From MWBF01 sp040772005 (lineage in GTDB: Bacteria; Chloroflexota; Anaerolineae; CG2-30-64-16), in contig JAXGYZ010000007.1 in the NCBI GenBank assembly GCA_040772005.1, positions 1 to 64,000 of the forward strand: a stretch of DNA of 64,000 nucleotides. Reading direction: 5' to 3'. The notes under the pieces are model-generated. The model saw only the letters and a list, made by a program, of their open reading frames with translations. It was not told the DNA's origin and searched no databases. This document shows, piece after piece, positions 1 to 7,967 of this stretch. The translations under genes and the position numbers were made by a program. Each line of letters opens with the position of its first letter. Positions within the stretch are counted from its first letter, which is position 1.

Positions 1-1552
1 CTTCCCAGGTCTGCTTGATCAGATTCATGGCCTCGATGGACTGGGTATCGCTCTGGCTGACGGAGACAATCAGCTCCAGCGCCGTGCCATCAGGCCGCTC
101 GCGGAAGCCGTCGCCGTTCATGTCCTTGACACCGATCTCATCCAGCAGCGCCTTGGCCTGTTCCGGCTCATAGGTCGCGGCCAGGTTCACCCACTGCTCA
201 TAAACTTCCTTGCCCTCCGGCGTCTGGAACTCGGGGCTCTCCGGGCTCAGTGCGGCCTGGCGGGGCTTGCCCAGGCCCAGGGCCGCGACTTCGTTGATCT
301 GGTCGCGGTCGATCGCGATGGAGAGCGCCGTCCGGAATTTCTGATCGTACATCAGGTCTACGATACCCTCATCCGGGTAGTCGTAGTAGAGAATCAGCCA
401 GGGCCAGGCATAGTCGCCGCGGCTCCACAGCCGGACCTCGTAGCCGCCCTTGTCCGCGTTCTCGCGCAGGAGCGGCACATCCTTGAGGTTGAACTCGCGA
501 ATCTGGAAGTCGATGTTGCCGGCGATGGACTGCAGAACCGATAGCTCGGCGAGGCTGCCGCCGGTCGGGACCAGTTTCACGTCCAGTTTGTCGATGTACG
601 GCAGTTGCTGCCCTTCGGTGTCGACCTTCCAGTAGTACGGGTTGCGCTCAAGTTTGACGTAATCATCGGCCTTGTAGTCCGTCACCTTGTACATGTAGAG
701 CACAGGAAAATCGGGATACTGGAGGCGGTTGTTGTAGCGCGCCAGGATCTCGGTCGCGTCCGTGTACTCACTGTTGTACTTGGGATGGAACTGCTTCAGG
801 TAATGCGCGGGCACCAGGAACCATGCGGAGTTGTAATAGCCGCGGGCGCCCAGGTCCAGGAAGAGCGGGTGCGAGGCGGCGAAGGTGAACTTGAGGGTGT
901 AGTCGTCGATCTTTTCCACCTGCATCGGTTCGCCGTTCACGCGGGTGGCTGCGGGTGTGGAGAGGCCGATGGTCTCGTCCAGCACCATGTCGTTCCACCA
1001 GAAGAGGTAGTCATCGACCGTGAACGGTTCGCCGTCGGACCATTTGATGCCCTTGCGGAACTGGGCCGTCAATTCCGTTGCGTCGTCGTTCCACTTCCAT
1101 TCCGTCAGGATGTTGGGGCGGGTGCCGTTGAGGTCACGGTTCCACTTGACAAGCGGCTCTGCTCCGATCGTCATCAGCAGGTGGCCCATGTCCATCATGC
1201 GGAGCGTACCGCCGTACTGGCCGACGGACTCGACCGGCTCCATGATGAGCGGTTCTTCTGGCAGGCGTTGGTCCACCGGCGGCAGCGTGCCGGCGGCGAC
1301 CATCTCCGCCAGCATCGGCGCTTCCTTGAAAGCGCTTTCAGGCGCCTCAGCAGCCGGCGCTTCAGCAGGGGCAGCTTCCTCGGCCGGCGCAGCCTCTTCG
1401 GCAGGGGCGGCTTCTTCAGCCGGAGCCTGTTCCTCGGCAGGAGCCGGCGCGGGCGCGGGCTGCGCAGGTGCGGCGGCACAGCCGACGAGCATAGACAGGA
1501 TCGTCAGCAGAGCCAGGATACTCCAGATCTTGGAGTGCGTCCTCTTTGACAT
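1..1552 (-). CDS. Extracellular solute-binding lipoprotein, family 5, C-terminal part beyond the window
   Basis: Substrate-capture subunit of an ABC importer of the peptide/nickel/oligosaccharide class (SBP_bac_5), lipid-anchored outside the membrane. The frame is open from the window edge back to an ATG at 1552, with a strong AAAGGAGGA ribosome site 6 bases upstream. Residues 1-25 are a lipoprotein signal ending in the lipobox LVGC (Cys25). A low-complexity Pro/Ala/Glu tether with EEAAPA repeats follows, then the mature domain with family-typical stretches GIKWSDGEPFTVDD and IAIDRDQINEVA. About 517 residues are visible. In Chloroflexota and Thermotogae this family often binds oligosaccharides, so a sugar role fits the glycosidase neighbours, but the ligand cannot be read from sequence. 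Permease and ATPase genes are not in the window and may lie beyond the left edge. Confidence 0.9.
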   Translation of the reverse strand, partial: MSKRTHSKIWSILALLTILSMLVGCAAAPAQPAPAPAPAEEQAPAEEAAPAEEAAPAEEAAPAEAPAAEAPESAFKEAPMLAEMVAAGTLPPVDQRLPEEPLIMEPVESVGQYGGTLRMMDMGHLLMTIGAEPLVKWNRDLNGTRPNILTEWKWNDDATELTAQFRKGIKWSDGEPFTVDDYLFWWNDMVLDETIGLSTPAATRVNGEPMQVEKIDDYTLKFTFAASHPLFLDLGARGYYNSAWFLVPAHYLKQFHPKYNSEYTDATEILARYNNRLQYPDFPVLYMYKVTDYKADDYVKLERNPYYWKVDTEGQQLPYIDKLDVKLVPTGGSLAELSVLQSIAGNIDFQIREFNLKDVPLLRENADKGGYEVRLWSRGDYAWPWLILYYDYPDEGIVDLMYDQKFRTALSIAIDRDQINEVAALGLGKPRQAALSPESPEFQTPEGKEVYEQWVNLAATYEPEQAKALLDEIGVKDMNGDGFRERPDGTALELIVSVSQSDTQSIEAMNLIKQTWE

Positions 1553-1721
1553 GATAGTCCTCCTTTTAGAAATACGGTGACAGGACATTCACGGGAACAC
1601 GGATCTTGCCCAGGGGATCAGTATGGCGGCTGGCAGCCATACGGGCGACATGCGCCCTGCGCCTGACCAGTCCAGTCGGATCCAACTCCTTTCTGCGGCA
1701 CAGCCGCGATGGCAGGGATGC

Positions 1722-2717
1722 TCACGTAGATTCGCGCACCATCAATCGCGTTTCGACCGTGACCGATGGCGGCGCGCTCTCCGGCGAAGTCAGCATAGAT
1801 AGCAGTAGCTCGACGGCCTGTCCGCCGAGCGCAGCCTTGTCTACCCGCACAGTCGTCAGGCTCGGGCTGACCCAATCGGCCAGGGGAATGTCATCGAAGC
1901 CGACCACTGCGCAATCCACGGGTACCCGGCGGCCCAGCTCGGCGCAGGCGCGGAGCGCGCCGAGGGCGAGCAGGTCGTTGTAAGCGAAAATGGCTGTAAT
2001 GTCAGGCTGCTGTGTGAGCAGCGCAAGCGTCGAAGCGCGGCCCCGCTCGAAAGTTGTCGCGCCGGCGCAGACCAACTCGTCGCGTAGGGGCAGGCCATGG
2101 ATGAGCAGCGCCTCGCGATAGCCGTGGTAGCGGTGGTGGATCGCGGGTGCGCCGATGCCGCACAGCATCGCAATGCGCTGGTGGCCCCGCTCGATGAGAT
2201 GCTCCACCGCCTCATAGGCGCCCTGGCGTGTCGCGATCTGAATGTGACCGATGCGGTGATGGTGCGGCGCATGGCCGACTGCGACAATCGGCCCGTAACG
2301 GTCCGCAAACGGGCTCAGCCGCTCGGCGGTCAGGCCCGCGCTGGGCGACACGATGATGCCGTCCACGCCGTGCGCGACCAGGGAGTCCAGGGCCCGGAGC
2401 TCTTCTTCCCAGAGGCCTGCGCTGTTGCAGAGGAAGATGCTGTATCCCGCCGCCTGCGCGCTTGCCTGTACGGCGGCGGCCAGCTCGGCAAAGAACGGGT
2501 TCGCGAAATCGTCAACGATCAGGCCGATGGTGTCCGTGTGCTGCGTCACCAGGGCACGGGCCAGCTTGTTCGGATGGAAGCCGAGCTCGTCAATGGCGGC
2601 CTGGACTCGGTCGCGCGTCGCCTCGGTGATCTCGCCGCGATGGTTCACGACGCGCGAAACCGTGCGGACCGAAACGCCTGCACGTTCAGCTACATCGCGA
2701 ATGGTGACGGCATGCAT
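1722..2717 (-). CDS. LacI/GalR-family transcriptional repressor
   Basis: A 331-residue sugar-responsive repressor of normal family length. Residues 4-50 form the LacI helix-turn-helix and hinge (VTIRDVAERAGVSVRTVSRV, then NKLARALVTQ). Residues 60-330 are a periplasmic-binding-protein-like effector domain (TIGLIVDDFANPFFAEL, a FAYNDLLALG segment, VGFDDIPLADWVSPSLTTV). It lies between the solute-binding lipoprotein and a URO-D-like gene, all on the minus strand, so it probably controls the sugar-uptake and catabolic genes of this region. Its own promoter candidate lies about 200 bp upstream and overlaps a small palindrome, which suggests autoregulation. The inducer is unknown. Confidence 0.95.
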   Translation of the reverse strand: MHAVTIRDVAERAGVSVRTVSRVVNHRGEITEATRDRVQAAIDELGFHPNKLARALVTQHTDTIGLIVDDFANPFFAELAAAVQASAQAAGYSIFLCNSAGLWEEELRALDSLVAHGVDGIIVSPSAGLTAERLSPFADRYGPIVAVGHAPHHHRIGHIQIATRQGAYEAVEHLIERGHQRIAMLCGIGAPAIHHRYHGYREALLIHGLPLRDELVCAGATTFERGRASTLALLTQQPDITAIFAYNDLLALGALRACAELGRRVPVDCAVVGFDDIPLADWVSPSLTTVRVDKAALGGQAVELLLSMLTSPESAPPSVTVETRLMVREST

Positions 2718-2914
2718 TGCGACTGTCTCTCAAGGATCGGCTGCGGGGCAGCCCACGGCGGCTGCCAGGGTCAGGTTCCGGCGTCTTCGCCGGTCAAGCG
2801 CGCCCCATGCTCAGTCGTCACAGAGTCGGATCAGGAAAGCCAATACGGGCATTGCGAGGAACGGTGTTGCTGTCTCGTTGACGCCAACGGTTGCGCCAAC
2901 GTATGACAGGCACG

Positions 2915-2944
2915 ATGTTAACATGGACAGGCCGCGGTTGTCAA
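2915..2944 (-). promoter_or_regulatory. Promoter candidate for the LacI-type gene with overlapping palindrome
   Basis: On the minus strand TTGACA (2944-2939) is followed after 18 bases by TAACAT (2920-2915). The -10 overlaps the palindrome ATGTTAACAT (2915-2924), a plausible site for autorepression. The 300-bp gap 2718-3017 also holds two short inverted motifs of the form GTTG..CCAAC (about 2875-2900) but no gene. Confidence 0.5.
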
Positions 2945-3017
2945 GTTGCAAAAACGTTATAGACAATACATGCCAGGCGCTAAGGGGTCGCGGCAGCGCC
3001 TGGCATCGGCCGCAAAA

Positions 3018-4217
3018 TCATGCGAACGTATGCCGCATGCGCTCGCAGTAGTACTGCACGTTCTCCCATTTCGCATCGGGCGCGATGCGGTGATCGGGAC
3101 AGGGGATGTAGCCGCCCAGGTCCACCAGCTCCTTAAGGCGCTCGACCTCCGCGTCGATGTCTGCGCGCTCATACGCGAAGACCTTCTTGTCCATGCCGCC
3201 GATGCCGCGCAGCTCGCGGCCGTACTTCTCGCGCCACGGTTTGATGCTGGCGTGCCAGGTGCCGACCTCGATGGGGAACATCGTGTTGACGCCGTTCTCC
3301 AGCCAGGTGGGAATCAGCGCATCGATCTTGCCGTCGCAGTCGAGCGAGACGATGTGAATGCCGTGGCTGTGGAGCAGGTCGGTGATGCGGCGATAGCCCG
3401 GGCCAACCTTTGCCTTGAAGAAGCGCGGGTTCACCAGGGGGCCGGCGCGGTAGCAGATATCCTCCCAGAAGTGGCCGAAATCCAGCACGAAGCCGGCCTC
3501 CAGGGTCGACTTGGCCGCTTGGTAGCACAGCTCTGCCACAGTCTCGACCATCTCTTCCAGGAGCACCGGGTCGTCCACCGTCAGGTAGCTCATCCCGACT
3601 AAGCCGACATAATCGCGAATCTTGCCGATCAGGCTGCCGCAGTGGACGCCGACGGGCAGGCCCTGCGCGTCGAACAGGTCGGCCAACTGCTGCGTCTCTT
3701 CCGGCGTGACTGCGTCGCTCTCGCCTGCTGCCGGGGGCAGCCAGCCGTGGCTGCGCGCGAACTTCAGCGCATACTTGAGATGGTCGGTCAGCCGATCCGG
3801 CGACCACTGGAGGCGCGGCTTGTAGATTTCCTCCCACGGCTCGCGGCCCTTGAGCAGGTGGTCGATCTCCTGGGGGATGGAGGTGACGCCGGGCTTCTGG
3901 ACAATGATCGCGCCGTTACCGTCCAGTACATGCTGTGTGCCATCCTCGAACTCCTGAATGACCTTCGACTCGATGCGCGGGCGGAGCTCGGTGCTGGCGC
4001 CGAAGATATGATACCAGTTGAAGTCGAAGCCCAGCAGTTTGCTGATTTCCTGGTCGGCCCAGTTGCCGTCGGACCAGCCGCGCGCCAGTTCGGGGCTGAC
4101 ATGGCCCTGTTCGGCCCACAGGTCAAGCGTCTCGTTCCAGAAGCCGAAGTGCACGATGGGCAGATGGTCGTAGCTCTCGTAGTTCAGGACGGCCATAGCG
4201 CGTTCGCGGTGATTCAC
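3018..4217 (-). CDS. URO-D/MtaA-superfamily protein (paralog 1)
   Basis: A 399-residue TIM-barrel protein of the uroporphyrinogen decarboxylase superfamily, which contains heme UROD and corrinoid methyltransferases such as MtaA, MtbA and CmuA. It starts like its paralogs (NHRERAMAVLNYE) from a GTG at 4217 with an AAGGAG site 8 bases upstream. In methyltransferases the zinc ligands follow a H-x-C..C pattern. Here the first segment is SLDCDG (Cys kept, His lost) and a later Cys is present in IPCPDH. It is one of six superfamily members in the window and sits between a GH116 enzyme and the LacI-type regulator. Heme synthesis is unlikely from length and context. The true reaction is not known. 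Confidence 0.85.
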   Translation of the reverse strand: MNHRERAMAVLNYESYDHLPIVHFGFWNETLDLWAEQGHVSPELARGWSDGNWADQEISKLLGFDFNWYHIFGASTELRPRIESKVIQEFEDGTQHVLDGNGAIIVQKPGVTSIPQEIDHLLKGREPWEEIYKPRLQWSPDRLTDHLKYALKFARSHGWLPPAAGESDAVTPEETQQLADLFDAQGLPVGVHCGSLIGKIRDYVGLVGMSYLTVDDPVLLEEMVETVAELCYQAAKSTLEAGFVLDFGHFWEDICYRAGPLVNPRFFKAKVGPGYRRITDLLHSHGIHIVSLDCDGKIDALIPTWLENGVNTMFPIEVGTWHASIKPWREKYGRELRGIGGMDKKVFAYERADIDAEVERLKELVDLGGYIPCPDHRIAPDAKWENVQYYCERMRHTFA

Positions 4218-4261
4218 AGTCTGTCTCCTTGTATGGCTATAAGCGGAAAGAATTGAAAGGA

Positions 4262-4319
4262 CTTTCAGGATGAAGGCTGATTTTCCTATCCATCCTGTTC
4301 AATCCCGTAAATCCTGTCC
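4262..4319. repeat. Palindromic repeat of the ATCCTGT type after the GH116 stop codon
   Basis: CAGGATG (4266-4272) is inverted as CATCCTG (4291-4297) and followed by a further AATCCTGT unit (4309-4316). The cluster begins a few bases 3' of the GH116 stop codon, in the same position relative to a gene end as other repeats in the window. It is the weakest example, and function as a terminator is possible. Confidence 0.4.
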
Positions 4320-4322
4320 AAA

Positions 4323-6932
4323 CTAAGGCTGAAGTGTCAGTCTGCGCGTTTCCCCGGCGGCCAGCGGTACGCCGTCCGTCTCAACCGCGCCCCACCCGGA
4401 TAGCTCCAACCGGCGCAGCGGCAGTGTGCCATGAAGCACGGTCAGTGTGACGCTGCGGGTGTCGCCGGCCAGTTCGATCAGGCATGTGCCCCAGGCTGCG
4501 CCGTTCGACCAGAAGTGCCGGCCCGGCCGCGCGGCGAAGGTCAGCGTCTGCGTGACAGCAGAGTAGTGGAAGCCGGTCAGTGCCAGGACCGCGGCCCAGC
4601 TTGCCATCGCGCGGGCATAGTGGTGGCCGCACTCCGCCTCATCGAAAGGACTGCGCTTGCGGCCATCGTAGCGGTCGCGGATGTCGCCGATGCAGGCCAG
4701 CCCTTCGGCTGTCATGCCCTCGTAGAGCATCCCGACCGCCGCAGTATACTCGAACCCGGTCATCACCTCCGTGAAGTAAGGGAAGGGATTGGCCGGACGT
4801 TCCCGCGGATAGCTCGCCATCAGCAGTGCGGACTCGTCGCCCAGCACATAGCTGCGCATGCAGTTGAAGTGGCCCTCGAAGCCCTGGCGGCGATTATACT
4901 TCAGGATGCTCGTCAGGGTCGAACTGACATGGCTCGGATCCACGAGGTAGCCGAGTCCGCAGACATGCGCCATGAACTGGCCGACGAGCTGGTCGACGAG
5001 GCAGCCGGCTCCGAGCTGGTACTCCGGCGCACCGAGCTGGCGTGTGCCCATGCCGACGAGCAGGCCCTCTGCGATCAGGGGGCGGCCGTCCGTATCCCTC
5101 TCCGGCGGCCAGATTTGATGCTCATAATACTCGCCGTTGAAGAGGTGCGCATCCAGCCAGGCGCTGCCGCGCATGAACAGGTCGCGGCATTCCGCGGCAA
5201 ACGCGGTCTCCCCCAGGTGAATCGCCATCTCCTCCGCGGCGCGCAGCGCGCCGAGATACCAGATGCCCATCTGTGGGTTCGGGCCGAAGTATTCGACATC
5301 CATCGTATTGTGCTGGCAGCCTTCCATGACGCCGTCGCGGTCCGCGTCCCAGCCGCCGGGGATCCAGCAGAATTCGAGGCTGCGGCGCACATGGGGCCAG
5401 AGGTCGCGCAGGAGCATCTCGTCGCCCGAGAGCTGCCAGTCGCGGTACATCTTCATGATGCAGCCCATCTGCCCATCGGCGGCTGCGCGGGCAAACTCCT
5501 GTGCCCGTTCGACGGGCAAGTGGACGCGGAAGCTCATCAGCCCGCGGGCATCGGTCGCGTGGCCGAACTCGACCTCGCGCATGGTGCGGGCCAGGTCGCC
5601 GAAGAGGAAGGCGGTCGCCTGCTCGTAGTTCCAGACGTGCGTGCAGGAGCCGTAGCAGCAGCCCTGCTTATCGCCGCAGCCCTCCCAGCCGTAGAAGTGG
5701 CCGTCGGGCGTGCGGAAGCACGTCTGGCTGCGCAGGCTGCTCAGGTTGAAGAGCGCGGCCTCCCTGACCGCGTGCGGCAGGTCGCCGGCGAGGAACGCGT
5801 TGACAAAGGTGAGGGTTTCCGCTTCCAGCTCCGGCAACTGCGGCGTGACCGTCGTGATGACATCCCAGGCATCGCGGAACCGGGTCGTGTAGTGGTTGCC
5901 GATGTAGTCCGGGTTGGCGGGCTTGCTGTCACCGCAGCCGCACGTGCCGCATGTGCGGCTCTCGTTGCTGTCCGCCGGTGAGCCGTCGGATGGCGCCGCG
6001 GGCGTCCAGGTGCAGCGGTTCGGGAAGTGCCAGGCCAGGAGGAAGGTGAGCGCGCGTGTCTCGCCGGGCGGCACCTCCACCTGCACCGCCAGGGAGCCGA
6101 CCGGCGCATCTGTGCCCTCCGCGGCCCGTTCGTCGAGCCGGCCATCCGCCGTGAAGTCCTCCCAGAAGTCGAGCAGCGCAGCGCCCCAGCCGACCTTGCG
6201 CCAGGCCGTGCGATGCGTGACCGTATCGGGCGACACGACCGCCAGCGCCAGCGTGCCCCAGGCCGGGGCATCGCACGGCACGCCGTCCGAGGTCAGGAAC
6301 AGCCCGGCGAGATCGCCTTCCTGCCGGTAGGTGTTACGGTTGGCCCGGGCCTCGCTCATCGCTGCGGTGCCGTCCGCGCCGATGAAGTTGGGCAGCACCG
6401 CGGCAATGGCTGCGCTGACCGGCTGACCCGTCGGGTTATGCAGCACGTAGCGCAACTGCACGAACGGCAGGCTGCTGTGCTCAGCATCACCCGGGATGAG
6501 GGGGTTGTACGCTTCCAGCCGGACGATCAGCGGCACGTCCGGGTCCGCCAGGCGGACCTGGCCGAACGGGTACGCGGCCGCGAAGCTGCATTGCCGGAAG
6601 CGCGGCAGCCCGTGGTTGGGCACGGGCGATCCCGACGCGCCCTCGTATTCCGAGGCATCGAGGGGACCTTCGAGCAGGCGCGTTACCGGTGGCGCGCCCT
6701 CAGCCTGCGCGGCCAGCACGAAGCAGGGCGCGACCCCGGAGGCTGTTGGGATGAATCCCTTAGCCGGGCGGTTGGCGAGCTCCCAGTCGCGCAGGTTGCC
6801 GCGGCCGCCGAGAGAGACGGTTCCGGTGCCGATGCCGCCGAGCGGCAGCGCGATGCGCAGCAGGTGGTCCTGGTCATATGTCGTGAGAACGGGCCAGGAA
6901 TCGGTGTTGAACTCAGGTTGTGTCGCGAGCAT
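4323..6932 (-). CDS. GH116-type (GBA2-like) beta-glucosidase/xylosidase
   Basis: An 869-residue glycoside hydrolase with the bile-acid beta-glucosidase architecture: an N-terminal beta-sandwich (ALPLGGIGTGTVSLGG, WELANRPAKGF) and a C-terminal (alpha/alpha)6 barrel. Candidate catalytic residues are Glu417 in FYGWEGCGD and Asp545 in HNTMDVEYFGPN, placed by analogy with the family. ATG 6932 is chosen because AGGGA lies 7 bases upstream and residues before it are not family-like. The start overlaps the end of the ParB/Srx-like gene by 20 bases, so the two are translationally coupled. There is no signal peptide, so it probably acts on imported glycosides in the cytoplasm. A Cys-rich segment (CGTCGCG) near residue 330 is unusual. 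The exact substrate is open. Confidence 0.85.
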   Translation of the reverse strand: MLATQPEFNTDSWPVLTTYDQDHLLRIALPLGGIGTGTVSLGGRGNLRDWELANRPAKGFIPTASGVAPCFVLAAQAEGAPPVTRLLEGPLDASEYEGASGSPVPNHGLPRFRQCSFAAAYPFGQVRLADPDVPLIVRLEAYNPLIPGDAEHSSLPFVQLRYVLHNPTGQPVSAAIAAVLPNFIGADGTAAMSEARANRNTYRQEGDLAGLFLTSDGVPCDAPAWGTLALAVVSPDTVTHRTAWRKVGWGAALLDFWEDFTADGRLDERAAEGTDAPVGSLAVQVEVPPGETRALTFLLAWHFPNRCTWTPAAPSDGSPADSNESRTCGTCGCGDSKPANPDYIGNHYTTRFRDAWDVITTVTPQLPELEAETLTFVNAFLAGDLPHAVREAALFNLSSLRSQTCFRTPDGHFYGWEGCGDKQGCCYGSCTHVWNYEQATAFLFGDLARTMREVEFGHATDARGLMSFRVHLPVERAQEFARAAADGQMGCIMKMYRDWQLSGDEMLLRDLWPHVRRSLEFCWIPGGWDADRDGVMEGCQHNTMDVEYFGPNPQMGIWYLGALRAAEEMAIHLGETAFAAECRDLFMRGSAWLDAHLFNGEYYEHQIWPPERDTDGRPLIAEGLLVGMGTRQLGAPEYQLGAGCLVDQLVGQFMAHVCGLGYLVDPSHVSSTLTSILKYNRRQGFEGHFNCMRSYVLGDESALLMASYPRERPANPFPYFTEVMTGFEYTAAVGMLYEGMTAEGLACIGDIRDRYDGRKRSPFDEAECGHHYARAMASWAAVLALTGFHYSAVTQTLTFAARPGRHFWSNGAAWGTCLIELAGDTRSVTLTVLHGTLPLRRLELSGWGAVETDGVPLAAGETRRLTLQP

Positions 6933-7950
6933 GGACAGGTCCCTCGCCGGCATCGGCGGTTGGCGTTTCATCTGCAGGCGCGGCGGAAACTTCACTTGCA
7001 GGCCGGTGGGCCTTGCGGACAAACGGGGCATGGGCCGCCAGCCGTCGCGCGAGGTTCTGCATGGCAGCCGCGAAGGGCGATGGGGCATGCGCCGCGATTT
7101 CCTGAACCACTACATCGGCGGCGGGCGCGCGGCCCCCCTGCTGGGCGCTCTGTTCCAGAATGCGGGCCGACACCTGCACGTAGAGGTCCGCCGGTGTCTG
7201 GCCGGGGAAGCGGCGCACCAGGTCGTGCTGGCGAATCGAAGCCACGATCGGCAGGTAGACATTGGCATACCAGTCGGCGGCAGCCGCCGGGAAGCTAATG
7301 CGCGGCCCCTCCTCCGGCGCATCCAGGCCCATGAAGTAGCGGTGCGTGTAGATGTGTTCCAGGAGCTTCGGATAGCCACCCGGCTTGGTGAACTCGATGT
7401 CGAGTTCCTTGCAGTGTTCGGCCAGGCGCGTTTGCGCCAGAAAGTGCGCACACTCGGCCTTGTTGATCGCTTCGTCCAGCGAGTCGCCGGCTTCGATGTC
7501 CGCTGCGACCGGCACAATCGTCACGTAGGCATCGATCGTGTCGAAGCCATTGGCCCGCGCAACAGAGACGCGATGGTTGCCGTCGAGGACGAAGTAGACC
7601 TCCCCGATCTGGTAGACCTCGATGGGCGGCACGCCCAGGCTGCTGTCCATGGCCTGCTCGACGCGCGCCCAGCGGTAGGCGAGAGAGCGCTGCCGCGGCA
7701 GAAACCGGCGGTTGAAGTCCTTGTAGCGGCCCACGCTGCCGACGATCTTGTCCAGTGGGATCGTGCGCACCTCGGTCAACTGCCGGTGCTGGTAGGAGCG
7801 CAGCACGGCGGCGACGGCTTCAAATGGCAGCAGGTCCGCCGGCTTGCCGGTCAGCCGGTTAAGCCAGTCTTCCCGCAGCGCGCGTACGCGCGCCTGTACG
7901 AACATTTCCCTTGCCGCAGCGAGGGAAGTGACTTGTGATTCCTCTTCCAT
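6913..7950 (-). CDS. ParB/sulfiredoxin-fold protein in a sugar operon
   Basis: A 345-residue protein with a central ParB/Srx-like domain (about residues 85-150) carrying VPPIEVYQIGEVYFVLDGNHR followed by VSVARANG. The DGNHR motif corresponds to the nucleotide-handling GxxR loop of this fold. Known members are ParB CTPases, sulfiredoxin and ADP-dependent free-serine kinases such as SerK. No HTH typical of chromosomal ParB is evident. The rest is helical, with a Pro/Ala-rich C-terminus. It sits 17 bases after the metallohydrolase gene and overlaps the glucosidase start, so a metabolic or regulatory role in this operon is more likely than DNA partitioning. The function is not assigned. No clear ribosome site precedes ATG 7950. 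Confidence 0.7.
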   Translation of the reverse strand: MEEESQVTSLAAAREMFVQARVRALREDWLNRLTGKPADLLPFEAVAAVLRSYQHRQLTEVRTIPLDKIVGSVGRYKDFNRRFLPRQRSLAYRWARVEQAMDSSLGVPPIEVYQIGEVYFVLDGNHRVSVARANGFDTIDAYVTIVPVAADIEAGDSLDEAINKAECAHFLAQTRLAEHCKELDIEFTKPGGYPKLLEHIYTHRYFMGLDAPEEGPRISFPAAAADWYANVYLPIVASIRQHDLVRRFPGQTPADLYVQVSARILEQSAQQGGRAPAADVVVQEIAAHAPSPFAAAMQNLARRLAAHAPFVRKAHRPASEVSAAPADETPTADAGEGPVHARDTT

Positions 7951-7967
7951 GTCGATAACCGATATGC

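Noticed and set aside
605..1549. Plus-strand frame of 314 codons opposite the solute-binding protein
   Set aside because: It is antisense to a clearly recognisable lipoprotein and has no family features.
4431..7298. Long plus-strand frames opposite the GH116 gene
   Set aside because: High-GC shadow frames; Arg/Ala/Gly-rich without motifs or ribosome sites.
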